Position numbers and translations under genes: made by a program
Shown here: positions 17,191 through 25,926 of the stretch, piece by piece
How the letters are laid out: each line of letters begins with the position of its first letter
Position numbering within the stretch: position 1 is the first letter of the stretch
The notes under the pieces: generated by a model
Database searches by the model: none
Seen by the model: only the letters and a program-made list of their open reading frames with translations
What the model was told of the DNA's origin: nothing
Source of the DNA: Gammaproteobacteria bacterium
Lineage (GTDB): Bacteria; Pseudomonadota; Gammaproteobacteria; Xanthomonadales; Xanthomonadaceae
Assembly: GCA_026398715.1 (NCBI GenBank)
Contig: JAPLSI010000250.1
Span: forward strand, 1-32,023
Reading direction: 5' to 3'
Length of the DNA: 32,023 nt

Positions 17191-17228
17191 CGGCAGCGCC
17201 GTCAATCAGCACGTTGCGGAGGGCAACG
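17179..17228 (+). promoter_or_regulatory. Expression platform: two hairpins, the second holding a Shine-Dalgarno in its loop
   Basis: Hairpin 1 is GGCGCTGCC (17179-17187) with its complement at 17192-17200. Hairpin 2 is CGTTGC (17212-17217) with GCAACG (17223-17228), and the loop is exactly GGAGG (17218-17222), a perfect Shine-Dalgarno for the ATG at 17233. No T-run follows either hairpin. Confidence 0.6.
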
Positions 17229-17232
17229 CGGC

Positions 17233-17304
17233 ATGACCGTCGCGCCTTGCCGCGCCTGTGTTTTGCCGTGTTTCCTGTCGCGCGTGTTTTTCCCGCGCGG
17301 GTGA
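17233..17304 (+). CDS. Putative 23-residue leader peptide between riboswitch and btuB
   Basis: A short ORF starts at ATG 17233, eleven bases after GGAGG (17218-17222), and ends at TGA 17302-17304, 17 bp before the btuB ATG. It begins MTVAPCRACVLPC and is unusually rich in Cys and Phe for its size. Its last codons cover a hairpin (CGCGCG at 17279-17284 with 17294-17299), so translation of the leader would open the structure next to the btuB ribosome-binding site. Whether it is translated is not shown; the strong SD in a hairpin loop and the position behind the aptamer are the arguments for it. Confidence 0.45.
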   Translation: MTVAPCRACVLPCFLSRVFFPRG

Positions 17305-17321
17305 GCGTTCCAGGAGAACAC

Positions 17322-19166
17322 ATGAAGCACACGATCCAGCAGGCAGCCCTTGCGGCCGCCATTTCAATCGCACTTTCAACGACTTGCTTCGCCGACGAAG
17401 CGCAGCGCAACACGCTCGACACCGTCCAGGTCACGGCCAACCGGATCGAGAAGCCGGTGGCGCAGGCCTTGGCCTCGGTCACCGTCATCACCCGCCAGGA
17501 AATCGAACTGGCCCAGGCGCCGGACCTGGTCAACCTGTTGTCACGCCAGGCCGGCGTGGACATCGCGCGCAACGGCGGCCCCGGCCAGGCCAGCACCCTG
17601 TTCCTGCGCGGCACCAACTCCAGCCACACGCTGGTGCTGGTGGACGGCGTTCGCGTGAATGCGGCCACGCAAGGCGTCATCGACTTTGCCCACATTCCGC
17701 TCGCCCAGATCGAGCGCATCGAAATCGTGCGGGGTCCGCGCGCGGCGTTGTGGGGCTCCGACGCCATCGGCGGCGTGGTGCAGATATTTACCCGCGATGC
17801 GTCGAAGGGATTCTTCGAGGCGAAGCTGGGAAGCGACCGACTCGCCGGCGCAACGGCCGGCTTCGGCATCGCCCGCGACGACTCCTCGATCGGGTTGTCG
17901 GCAGGCGCTGAGCGTCTTGAAGGCTTCTCTGCCACCAACGAGGCGGCGTTCGGCCACGACCCCGACCTCGACGGCTACCGGAACCAGAATTTCGCCGTTC
18001 GCGGCAAGACGGGCATCGGCTCCCAAACCCTGTCGGTGACGGGGCTGGTCACCGACGCGGAGGTGGATTTCGATGCCGGAACCGGCGTACCTGGCGAAGG
18101 CCGCACCCAGGCGCTCAACCGCGTCTTCGGCCTGGGGCTGAGCGGCCCGATCTCCGAAGGCTGGACCCACGCGATCACCCTGGGCCGCAGCAGCGAGGAC
18201 CTGGACACGCCGGCGTACATTTCGCGCTTCGGCAGTACCCGCGATTCTCTCGATTGGGTCAACGCGTTGGCAATCGGCTCGGGTCAAAGCCTGGGCTGGG
18301 GCGTTAACTGGAGCCGGGAAACCGGATATTCCGATGAAGGCTTCCAGGGCTTCGAGACGAGCCGGCGAAATGCGGCAGCCTTCGTCACCTGGCAGGGCGG
18401 ATTCAGTGCGCACACCTTCGATGCCTCGTTGCGCCACGACCAGAACAGCCAATTCGGCGGCGCCAGCACCGGAAACCTGGCCTGGGGATGGCGCGCCAGT
18501 GCTGCCTTGCGACTGCGCGCGAGCTGGGGCCAGGGCTTCCGGGCGCCCAATTTCAACGAGCTCTACTACCCGGGCTTCGACCTTGGCGAAGGCCTCATAT
18601 TGTTCGCCGGCAATCCGGACCTGCAACCCGAGCGGTCCCGCAGCAGCGAAATCGGCCTGGACTGGCAGATGGACGACAGCCAATCGCTCGGGGTTTCCGC
18701 CTATCGCACCCGCATCGGCGACTTGATTGCTTTCGACGGCCCGCTGCTGGACGCGATCAACATCCGCAGCGCAGCCATCGACGGCATCGAGCTCGACTAC
18801 CTGCTGGTCCGCGGCGGATTGACCATTCGCAGCAATGCGACCTGGCAGGACGCGCGCGACAGTGACACCGGCGAGCGACTGTTGCGACGAGCCAACCGCA
18901 AGCTTCACGCCTCGGCGGACTACACCCTCGCCAATGGCGCGAGCGCAGGCATCGACTTGTCTGCGGTATCGCCACGGCCGGATTTCGGCGGCTCCATGCT
19001 GCCCGGCTACTCACGTATCGATCTGCGTGCGTCCGCCCCGCTTGGCGACGACTGGACCGTCGATGCGCGCATCGAGAATGTGGGTGGTGTCCGCTACGAA
19101 CTGGTGCAGGGATACAACACGCCTGGCCGCACCGGCGTGATCTCGTTGCGTTGGCAGGCGCGATAG
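17322..19166 (+). CDS. btuB: TonB-dependent vitamin B12 outer-membrane receptor BtuB
   Basis: Imports cobalamins across the outer membrane using energy from TonB. The 614-residue product equals E. coli BtuB in length. It has a signal peptide cleaved after CFA (about residue 24), a TonB box DTVQVTA (33-39), the plug domain (about 45-155, with FLRGTNSSHTLVLVDGVRVN and RGPRAALWGSDAIGG) and a beta-barrel to the end. The ATG at 17322 has AGGAG six bases upstream. The upstream in-frame extension would run through the riboswitch leader and is rejected. The cobalamin riboswitch supports B12 as substrate over iron-siderophore. No btuCDF or cob genes are in the window. Confidence 0.93.
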   Translation: MKHTIQQAALAAAISIALSTTCFADEAQRNTLDTVQVTANRIEKPVAQALASVTVITRQEIELAQAPDLVNLLSRQAGVDIARNGGPGQASTLFLRGTNSSHTLVLVDGVRVNAATQGVIDFAHIPLAQIERIEIVRGPRAALWGSDAIGGVVQIFTRDASKGFFEAKLGSDRLAGATAGFGIARDDSSIGLSAGAERLEGFSATNEAAFGHDPDLDGYRNQNFAVRGKTGIGSQTLSVTGLVTDAEVDFDAGTGVPGEGRTQALNRVFGLGLSGPISEGWTHAITLGRSSEDLDTPAYISRFGSTRDSLDWVNALAIGSGQSLGWGVNWSRETGYSDEGFQGFETSRRNAAAFVTWQGGFSAHTFDASLRHDQNSQFGGASTGNLAWGWRASAALRLRASWGQGFRAPNFNELYYPGFDLGEGLILFAGNPDLQPERSRSSEIGLDWQMDDSQSLGVSAYRTRIGDLIAFDGPLLDAINIRSAAIDGIELDYLLVRGGLTIRSNATWQDARDSDTGERLLRRANRKLHASADYTLANGASAGIDLSAVSPRPDFGGSMLPGYSRIDLRASAPLGDDWTVDARIENVGGVRYELVQGYNTPGRTGVISLRWQAR

Positions 19167-19176
19167 CTCTCGAGAA

Positions 19177-19209
19177 GGCTGCGGCCGTCGGAACTGAACG
19201 GCCGCAGCC
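19177..19209 (+). terminator. Strong hairpin after btuB
   Basis: A perfect 12-bp GC-rich stem (19177-19188 with 19198-19209) closes a 9-base loop, 11 bp after the btuB stop. No U-run follows, so it may act as an mRNA 3'-end stabiliser or need help to terminate. Confidence 0.55.
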
Positions 19210-19278
19210 AGGGCGCTAGGCGAGCAGGCCCTGCTGTGCATAGAATCGGAACTCGGAATCCGACTCGGGAGGGGCCGA

Positions 19279-20298
19279 ATGTCCGTATCTGCCAGCCAGT
19301 CGACCGCGCTTCCCACACTGGCATCGCAAGCCCTGCCTCGCCGCGTGCGCGAGTTGTTGCGGTCGGTGCTCAAGGTCATGTCCCCGGAGCTCGAACACGG
19401 CGTCAATGGATCCCTGCGCGAGTTCGAGCAACTGCTGTATCGGCAGATCGAAGGCAGCATGGACCAGGCGCTGGGCGCGCAATGGCAAATCGCCCAGGAC
19501 AAGGTGGCGCACTCGCGGCCCGACATCGTGTTGAATTTCATGAACGCGCTCGAAGCCGAAATGGCGAATCTGCAGGATCCGCAAATCGTGCGCGGCCAGT
19601 TGCAGGCCCGGCATCGCAGCGGCGATGAGCTCGCCCTGGTCAACGACCTGGAAATCGAGGAGACCAGCGCGCTGACCGATGCGGCCACCCGCGCCGAGCT
19701 CCAGCACAGCCTGCAACTGTTCCTGCTGGGCCAGCGCTTTGGCGTGCTGGCCGGGCGTCCGGCCTTCGACGTTGAACTGTTGCCCGTGGGTCCGCAGGCG
19801 CTTTGCCGCTCGCTTCGGCGCGCGACCGAACGACTGGAGCTGGATGTCCAGGCGCGCCTGCTGTTCTTCCGCGCCTTCGAACGCCAGGTGATGCCCCTGT
19901 ACGGCAACCTGGTGGAAGCGGTGAACACCGAACTGGCGCGCGGCGGCGTCCTTCCCAACCTGCAATACGTGCCCATACGCGCGCGCCGCGTCGAACAGAA
20001 GCCTGGGCAAGCTCAATCCGGACCGCAACCGAGACAGCCGCGAGGATCCCTACGTGGTTGGCGCCACCGACCTGCAGGAGGCGCTGCGCGGCATGCAGCA
20101 GCGCCCCATCTCCCCGGTGATCGCCCACGGCAGGGCCACGCCGCGCAATGTCGGCCATCTCAAGCAGGACATGCTGGCCTTGCTGCGTCGTGTCTCCCCG
20201 AACCAGGAGGCGCCTGCGCTGTCGGAAGAACACAACGACGCGCTGGACCTCGTCGGCATGCTCTACGACAACCTGATGCGCGACGTGAAGCCAGGTAG
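19279..20298 (+). CDS. DUF1631 family protein, 5' part (frameshifted)
   Basis: The N-terminal part of a DUF1631 protein, a family of large, mostly helical cytoplasmic proteins of unknown function that often neighbour PilZ genes. ATG at 19279 has GGGAGGGG upstream. Residues 1 to about 240 (including VLKVMSPELEHGVNGSLREFE and RPDIVLNFMNALE) look genuine. After about 19990 this frame turns into a Pro/Arg/Gln-rich shadow, while the coding pattern continues in the next frame as SLGKLNPDRN and DPYVVGATDLQEAL. Removing one base near 20001-20005 (for example one C in AAGCCTGGG) would join the two into a roughly 703-residue protein, a normal family size. So the real gene probably spans 19279-21391. 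Confidence 0.75.
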   Translation: MSVSASQSTALPTLASQALPRRVRELLRSVLKVMSPELEHGVNGSLREFEQLLYRQIEGSMDQALGAQWQIAQDKVAHSRPDIVLNFMNALEAEMANLQDPQIVRGQLQARHRSGDELALVNDLEIEETSALTDAATRAELQHSLQLFLLGQRFGVLAGRPAFDVELLPVGPQALCRSLRRATERLELDVQARLLFFRAFERQVMPLYGNLVEAVNTELARGGVLPNLQYVPIRARRVEQKPGQAQSGPQPRQPRGSLRGWRHRPAGGAARHAAAPHLPGDRPRQGHAAQCRPSQAGHAGLAASCLPEPGGACAVGRTQRRAGPRRHALRQPDARREAR

Positions 20299-21391
20299 CA
20301 CGGCGGCCACCCTGCTTTCCAAGATGCAGGTGCCGCTGATGCGCGTGGCCCTGCAGGATTCCGGATTCTTCACCCGGCACGAGCACCCGGCGCGACAGAT
20401 GCTCAACACCATTGCCGAAACCAGCACGCACTGGCTCAGCGACGATGACAGCGACGGCCTGGCCAAGCAGATGCATTCCATCGTCGATCGCGCGGTGCAC
20501 GATTACAAAGGCGATCCCGCGATCTTCAACGACGTGGTGCAGGAACTGATCTCGCACCTGCAGATCCTGTCGCGGAAGGCCGAAGTGGCCGAACGACGCC
20601 ATGTCGAAGCCGCGCGCGGCAAGGAAAAACTCACCCTGGCCCGCGAACACGCGTCGGCTGCGGTCGAGTCCCTGGTGAAAGGCCAGAAGCTGCCGAGATT
20701 CACGCGCACCATGCTCAGCCAGGCATGGACGGACGTGATGGCACTGACCTCGTTGCGCCAGGGCGAGGATTCGCTTGCCTGGAAGCGCCAGCTTAAGGTC
20801 GCCGAACGCCTGATCGAAATATCGCAGCAGCCCGAAGGCTCGCATCCCGACCAGCTCGATCCGGAGTGCGGCCTGCAACGCGAGATCGAGGAAGGCCTGA
20901 CCAAGGTCGGCTACCAGGGCGACGACGTGGCCGCCATCGCCCGCCGACTGGTGCATCCCAACGACAAGGACGACACCAGCAGTCGCACCGAGCTGACCAT
21001 GCGCCTGAAGGCGCAGGCCCGCCTGGGCGAAGAACTTCCCAGCAAGCGTGCCCGCCGGATCCCGCTCACCTCGGCCGAGGAAGCTCAGATGGAGCGTATC
21101 CAGCAGGCGCCCGTGGGCACCTGGTTCGAATTCGTCGTCAATCCGCAGGGCGACCGCGTACGCCGCCGCCTGTCCTGGCTCAGCACCGCCACCGGCGACG
21201 CGCTGTTCGTCAACAAGCGCGGCCAGAAGAATGCCGAATACACGCTCGACAGCCTGGCCCGGTTGATGGCCAAGAGCCAGGTCGCCATCGTCGAGGAAGA
21301 AAAGGCGAGCGCGATCGATCGCGCCTGGGAAAACGTGCTGAACGCGCTGCGCTCCTTCGCGGTGCCCGGCGATCCCGAGGTGACCCGATGA
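20054..21391 (+). CDS. DUF1631 family protein, 3' part (frameshifted)
   Basis: The C-terminal continuation of the DUF1631 protein in the second frame; coding character extends upstream of the nominal GTG at 20054 to about 20000. It is predicted mainly helical and ends with a compact PilZ-like or beta segment (about the last 110 residues: GTWFEFVVNPQGDRVRRRLS and ALFVNKRGQKNAEYTL), a tail I associate with this family. The stop overlaps the next ATG by four bases (ATGA), coupling it to the PilZ gene. There is no obvious internal ribosome-binding site at 20054, so separate translation is unlikely. A sequencing error or a recent mutation explains the split better than two genes. Confidence 0.75.
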   Translation: MVGATDLQEALRGMQQRPISPVIAHGRATPRNVGHLKQDMLALLRRVSPNQEAPALSEEHNDALDLVGMLYDNLMRDVKPGSTAATLLSKMQVPLMRVALQDSGFFTRHEHPARQMLNTIAETSTHWLSDDDSDGLAKQMHSIVDRAVHDYKGDPAIFNDVVQELISHLQILSRKAEVAERRHVEAARGKEKLTLAREHASAAVESLVKGQKLPRFTRTMLSQAWTDVMALTSLRQGEDSLAWKRQLKVAERLIEISQQPEGSHPDQLDPECGLQREIEEGLTKVGYQGDDVAAIARRLVHPNDKDDTSSRTELTMRLKAQARLGEELPSKRARRIPLTSAEEAQMERIQQAPVGTWFEFVVNPQGDRVRRRLSWLSTATGDALFVNKRGQKNAEYTLDSLARLMAKSQVAIVEEEKASAIDRAWENVLNALRSFAVPGDPEVTR

Positions 21392-21738
21392 GCAGCGAAT
21401 TCCGTCGCGCCAAGCGGCGCAAGGTGGAGCAGCGCATCGAGGTGCTCGATATGATGACCGAACGCGTGGTCGGCCACCTGAGCGACCTGTCCGAGACGGG
21501 CATGCTGCTGATCGCCAACCAGGCCCTGGCCAGTGACGGGCTTTACCAGTTGCGCTTCAAGCTGGCCGACCCGCACGGCCACGAACACGCGCTGGAAATC
21601 GGCGCCCACGAATTGTGGTCCGATGCCGCCGCAGCGCCGGGCCAGGTCTGGACCGGCCTGCGCTTCATCGACATGTCGCCAAGCGACCTGCTGTTCGTGC
21701 GCAGTTGGGTGGCCGCACCCGGCAGCGAGCACATCTGA
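21388..21738 (+). CDS. PilZ domain protein (probable c-di-GMP receptor)
   Basis: A 116-residue single-domain PilZ protein. The c-di-GMP binding signatures are present: an arginine-rich RxxxR (RRAKR, residues 6-10) followed by DLSETG (32-37), matching the D/NxSxxG pattern. The rest is a beta-barrel-like stretch ending RFIDMSPSD. ATG at 21388 lies in an ATGA overlap with the DUF1631 stop, so the two are made together and may interact. A c-di-GMP enzyme gene lies convergently next door. The target process, possibly motility or adhesion, cannot be told from sequence. Confidence 0.9.
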   Translation: MSSEFRRAKRRKVEQRIEVLDMMTERVVGHLSDLSETGMLLIANQALASDGLYQLRFKLADPHGHEHALEIGAHELWSDAAAAPGQVWTGLRFIDMSPSDLLFVRSWVAAPGSEHI

Positions 21739-21742
21739 TCGG

Positions 21743-21760
21743 GCCGGCCCGCGGGCCGGC
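21743..21760. terminator. GC-rich hairpin between convergent PilZ and GGDEF-EAL genes
   Basis: GCCGGCCC at 21743-21750 pairs with GGGCCGGC at 21753-21760. It lies in the 30-bp gap between two convergent stops, so it may help end transcripts from both sides, but neither strand has a U-run. Confidence 0.45.
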
Positions 21761-21768
21761 GCGGCGGG

Positions 21769-24426
21769 TCAACGCATGAAGTGGGCGAGTTCGGGACGGT
21801 GCACGTGGAAGCCCTGCGCGTAGTCCACGCCTGCTTCGCGCAGCACATCGATGGTCTGCGCTTCACCTACCCACTCCGCCACCACTTTCAGCCCCAGTTG
21901 GTGGCCGATGTCCGTCACGGCGCGCACGATGGACGCGCTGATCGGGTCGGTTTGCAGGTTGCGGATGAAGCTGCCGTCGATCTTCACGTAGTCCACCGGC
22001 AGGTTCTTCAGGTAGCCGAAGGACGCCATGCCCGCGCCGAAATCGTCGAGTGAAAACTTGCAGCCGACCTTGCGCAGCGTGCCCATCAGCTCGACCACGC
22101 GGATCATGCTGGCCACCGCGGCGGTTTCGGTGATCTCGAAGCAGACGGACGCCGGCGGCACGCCGTAGCGCTGCAGCCGTTCGAGCACGAACGGCGCGAA
22201 GGTATCGTCCTCGATGGTCAGCGCCGACAGGTTGATGGCGCACATGTGCACCGGGCTTCCCTTCGGGTGCAGGCGATCGAAATTCGCGAAGGCGGTTTCC
22301 ACCACCCAGCGATCGAGCTGCAGCATCAGCCCGAAGCGTTCCGCCGCCGGAATGAAGGCGCCGGGCGGCACCATCGTGCCGTCCTCGTCGCGCAAGCGGA
22401 TCAGCAGTTCCATGTGCAGTCCCTCGCCCGCCTGCGCGGGCTGCAGTCCCGCCAGTTCCTGGAAATGCAGCACGAACCGGTCGTCCAGCAGCGCCTGCCG
22501 CAGCCTGCTGGCCCACTCCATCTCGCTGCGGCGGAGCATGGTGTCGGCGTCCTTTTCCGAATACAGCTGTACGCGGTTGCGGCCGCGTTCCTTGGCCATG
22601 TAGCAGGCGGTGTCGGCCAGCGACAGGACTTCGCGCTGGCTCATGCCCGGCCGGTCCAGCAGGACCAGGCCGACGCTAACGCTTACCGCATAGATGCGTT
22701 GTTCCGAACTGAACACGAAGCCATCGATTTCCAGGCGCATGCGCTCGGCGAACTCCAGCGCCTGTTCGCGGCTCGTCGATTCGAGCAGGATGCCGAACTC
22801 GTCGCCGCCCAGGCGCGCCAGCGTCTCGCCTTCGTACAGATGGCTGGCCAACAGCGCCGCGAGTTGCGACAGCAACTGGTCGCCCACGTTGTGGCCGGAG
22901 GTATCGTTGATGATCTTGAACTGGTCCAGGTCGAAATAAAGAAGCGCGCTGGGTGGTCCTCCTGAATCCACGCGTTCCAGCGCGGCATCCAGGCGCCTGC
23001 CGAATTCGCGGCGGTTGTACAGGCCGGTCAGCGGATCGTGCGCGGCCTGGTAGAACAGCATTTCGTTGAGGTCGCGCAGCTCGGTGATGTCGTTGGCCAC
23101 GGCCAGCAGGTGCGGACTTCCGTCCAGGTCGATGCGCGACACCGACAGCGTCGCCCAGAACGGCGAGAATTTCTCCCCTGCGAAGCGCAAGGCGATGTTG
23201 CGCATCGGCAAATCCTCGGCGATGACGCGCCGGATCTTTTCCTGCACGGTCATGTCGTCGAAGATGTCCCGCACCTGCACCGGGTTCTGGTCGGGATCGC
23301 CCAGCGCGAGGCGCTCGCGCGCCACCTGGTTGGCGTAAACCAGCCTGCCGTCTGGCTTCGCCAGCAGCACGAGGATGGGCAGCAGTTCGTTCAAGGCGCG
23401 AAACCTTTCCTCGCTCTCGCGGTACTGCGCGGCCATGTTGCGACCCAGCACCAGCGCGCGTGCACGCGTATTGGCCATCGACCAGGTCAGCAACGCGAGC
23501 AGCAGGCTGGCCAACACGCCGCCGGCAAGGGTCAGCGCCGGAAACCACAGCGGGCTGCCGCCGCCAGGGTGCCCGATGAGTTCCATGCGCCAGGTCCGCC
23601 CGCCATATCGGATGTCGTTCGAATACCGGTAGTCCAACGCTTGCGGTGCGCCCAGCGCGGACGGCGCCGACCGCGCCGAGTAGAACAGCGGCCAGCGTTG
23701 GCCGTCGGTAATGTCCACCACGCGCACGTCCATCGTTTCACGAGTGTCCGCAGGTACCGCACTTTCGAGCAGCTTGCTCACGCGGAACGACACGGCGAGC
23801 GAACCGACTACGCGACGGCGGCGTTCGGTTACGTCCAGCGGCGGTTCGCCCGGCGAATAGACCGGAAGGCGAATGGTGATGCCGTCGCTCGGGCCCGGCA
23901 GTCCAAGCCGCTGGATCAAGGTGAATGATCCCGACATCGCCGGCAGGTCGGCGTCGCGGGACAGGGTCAGGGCCTTCAGGTTCAGGGGCTGGGTCGCAAG
24001 GTCCAGGCCGTACAGCCGTTCGTTGCCGGGGCCAGGCGCAATCATCGTGGTGATGAAATGCTCGCGCCCCGTCTCCGGGTCGATGCGTCGCTGGGAATAG
24101 GCGACGGCCTGCAGGCTCGGGAACAACTCACGCGGCCGAAGATTGGAGTAGATGCTGTCGAATTCGCGCGGCGTCACCTCGTCCGAGGCCAGGAACAGGG
24201 CCTGCACCGTGCGCACCAGCAACCCGCAGTTTTCCAGTTGGGTCTGCACGGCGGCGAAGCTGCGCTCGGCGCGCCGTTCCAGCTGGTTTCGTTCAGATCG
24301 GGAAATCGCAGACTGATGCAGCCAGGCAGCCGTCACCGCAAGCGTCAGGCCCACCAGCAGCGCGCCCAGGCTCCAAAGCCAGGCGGGTAGCCCCAGAAAT
24401 CCGCCGTCGTCACGCCTGTCTTGCAT
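21769..24426 (-). CDS. Membrane CHASE-PAS-GGDEF-EAL protein (c-di-GMP cyclase/phosphodiesterase)
   Basis: A predicted bifunctional c-di-GMP enzyme of 885 residues. It has a transmembrane helix at about 16-37, a periplasmic CHASE-type sensor (about 75-280), a second helix (about 297-317) and a cytoplasmic PAS domain (about 345-450). The GGDEF domain (about 460-625) has an intact GGDEF at 540-544. The inhibitory I-site RxxD just upstream is missing (YEGE is found there). The EAL domain (about 645-885) reads ELL at 673-675 but keeps the catalytic pattern NLS, ITET, DDFGAG, VKIDG and AEWVGE. Both activities are therefore possible, with no product inhibition of the cyclase. The ligand of CHASE is unknown. 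It converges on the PilZ gene and is divergent from pepQ. Confidence 0.93.
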   Translation of the reverse strand: MQDRRDDGGFLGLPAWLWSLGALLVGLTLAVTAAWLHQSAISRSERNQLERRAERSFAAVQTQLENCGLLVRTVQALFLASDEVTPREFDSIYSNLRPRELFPSLQAVAYSQRRIDPETGREHFITTMIAPGPGNERLYGLDLATQPLNLKALTLSRDADLPAMSGSFTLIQRLGLPGPSDGITIRLPVYSPGEPPLDVTERRRRVVGSLAVSFRVSKLLESAVPADTRETMDVRVVDITDGQRWPLFYSARSAPSALGAPQALDYRYSNDIRYGGRTWRMELIGHPGGGSPLWFPALTLAGGVLASLLLALLTWSMANTRARALVLGRNMAAQYRESEERFRALNELLPILVLLAKPDGRLVYANQVARERLALGDPDQNPVQVRDIFDDMTVQEKIRRVIAEDLPMRNIALRFAGEKFSPFWATLSVSRIDLDGSPHLLAVANDITELRDLNEMLFYQAAHDPLTGLYNRREFGRRLDAALERVDSGGPPSALLYFDLDQFKIINDTSGHNVGDQLLSQLAALLASHLYEGETLARLGGDEFGILLESTSREQALEFAERMRLEIDGFVFSSEQRIYAVSVSVGLVLLDRPGMSQREVLSLADTACYMAKERGRNRVQLYSEKDADTMLRRSEMEWASRLRQALLDDRFVLHFQELAGLQPAQAGEGLHMELLIRLRDEDGTMVPPGAFIPAAERFGLMLQLDRWVVETAFANFDRLHPKGSPVHMCAINLSALTIEDDTFAPFVLERLQRYGVPPASVCFEITETAAVASMIRVVELMGTLRKVGCKFSLDDFGAGMASFGYLKNLPVDYVKIDGSFIRNLQTDPISASIVRAVTDIGHQLGLKVVAEWVGEAQTIDVLREAGVDYAQGFHVHRPELAHFMR

Positions 24427-24493
24427 CGCCCTGCCCTAAACGGAAGGCTCGATGAGGCAGAATAATGACGCCGCCACCAACGAATCCCCAGCC

Positions 24494-25813
24494 ATGTCTT
24501 TCTTCTCGTCCCGACATCTTTACCCTGCCCACCTGTCAACAATCAAGACACGTGTCGATACTGCCTTGTCCCGGCACGGTTTTGACCACCTGCTGGTGGC
24601 CTCGGGCATCGAGAAGATGCGCTTCCTCGATGACATGCCGTACCCGTTCAAGGTCAACCCCCAATTCAAGCAGTGGCTGCCCCTCATCCGGCATCCGCAT
24701 TGCTGGATCGCCTATACGCCGGGACGCAAACCGGTGCTGGCCTACTACCAGCCCGACGATTACTGGCATGTGCCGCCCAGCCCGCCCGAAGGTGAATGGG
24801 TCGAACACTTCGACATCCGCGTGCTTGCCGATCCGGTCGAGGCCGTGCTCCATCTTCCGACCAACGGTCGATCCGCCATCCTTGGCGAGGCCGATGCCGC
24901 ACTGCCGGGATTCGCGCCGAACAATCCAAAGGCGGTACTCGACTACCTGCACTTCCATCGCGCCTTCAAGACGCCCTACGAACTGGCACTGATGCGGCTC
25001 GCCCAGCGCAAGGGCGCACGCGGCCACATCGCCGCGCGCCACGCCTTCCTGGGCCGCGAATCGGAGGCGGGCATCAACGCGGCCTTCCTTGCCGCCGCGG
25101 GCCACACCGATTCCGACGTGCCTTACAACAACATCGTGGCGCTGAACGAGAACGGGGCGACGCTGCACTACCAGTACAAGCGATTCGAGGCGCCGTCCGA
25201 GCACCGGTCCCTGCTGATCGACGCCGGGGCCGAGGTGGACGGCTATGCGTCCGACATCACCCGCACCTGGGCCAATGGCGACCAGGCCTTCGCCGAACTG
25301 GTAAGCGCGGTGGACCACGAACAACAACAACTCGCGGGCAAGGTGCGCGCCGACCTCGACTATCGCGACCTGCACCTGGAAACGCACCTGCGGCTGGGCG
25401 GTGTGCTGAAGGCGCTCGATATCGTCGACATGGATCCGGGCAACATGCTTGAAACCGGCGTCACGTCCACCTTCTTCCCGCATGGCCTGGGCCATCCGAT
25501 CGGCTTGCAGGTGCACGACGTGGCCGGGTTCTCGGATGTGGACGGCAACCTGATCCCGCGCCCCGAGGGCCACCCGTTCCTGCGCATGACGCGCACGCTG
25601 GCCCCTGGCATGGTGGTGACGATCGAACCGGGCATCTACTTCATCCCGACCCTGTTGGCCAAGCTCAAGACGACCGCGCAAGCCAAGTCGGTCAATTGGA
25701 AGAAAGTCGAACACCTGGCCCGCTTCGGCGGCGTACGCATCGAGGATGAAGTGCATTGCACCGATGCCGCCCCCGAAAACCTGACGCGGGATGCCTTTGC
25801 CGAGCTCGGCTGA
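24494..25813 (+). CDS. pepQ: Xaa-Pro dipeptidase (prolidase) PepQ
   Basis: A dinuclear-metal aminopeptidase-P-like enzyme cleaving Xaa-Pro dipeptides in the cytoplasm. The 439-residue product is close to E. coli PepQ in size. The five metal ligands of the pita-bread fold can be seen: LLIDAGAE, SDITRTW, the His in FPHGLGHPIG, the Glu in TIEPGIY and the Glu in RIEDEVHC. I prefer ATG at 24494 (MSFFSSRHLYPAHL), which fits homologue starts. An in-frame ATG at 24452 has a better Shine-Dalgarno (GGAAGG) and cannot be excluded. It is divergent from the GGDEF-EAL gene across a short region. Confidence 0.93.
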   Translation: MSFFSSRHLYPAHLSTIKTRVDTALSRHGFDHLLVASGIEKMRFLDDMPYPFKVNPQFKQWLPLIRHPHCWIAYTPGRKPVLAYYQPDDYWHVPPSPPEGEWVEHFDIRVLADPVEAVLHLPTNGRSAILGEADAALPGFAPNNPKAVLDYLHFHRAFKTPYELALMRLAQRKGARGHIAARHAFLGRESEAGINAAFLAAAGHTDSDVPYNNIVALNENGATLHYQYKRFEAPSEHRSLLIDAGAEVDGYASDITRTWANGDQAFAELVSAVDHEQQQLAGKVRADLDYRDLHLETHLRLGGVLKALDIVDMDPGNMLETGVTSTFFPHGLGHPIGLQVHDVAGFSDVDGNLIPRPEGHPFLRMTRTLAPGMVVTIEPGIYFIPTLLAKLKTTAQAKSVNWKKVEHLARFGGVRIEDEVHCTDAAPENLTRDAFAELG

Positions 25814-25926
25814 GACGCCCGGCGCTGCGGCCGGGTGCGGAAAATGCCCGGTTTTGCTAGCATTCCAGCCCATTCCCGCCTGATCACCGCCCGGCCCCGC
25901 GCCGGGCGCTCCGTCTGTTGAGTCCC

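Noticed and set aside
17541..18908. 455-codon ORF antisense to btuB
   Set aside because: Shadow frame; btuB is complete on the other strand with signal peptide and TonB box.
19980..20010. Programmed frameshift in the DUF1631 gene
   Set aside because: No A- or T-rich slippery heptamer or following stem-loop was apparent; a one-base error is simpler.
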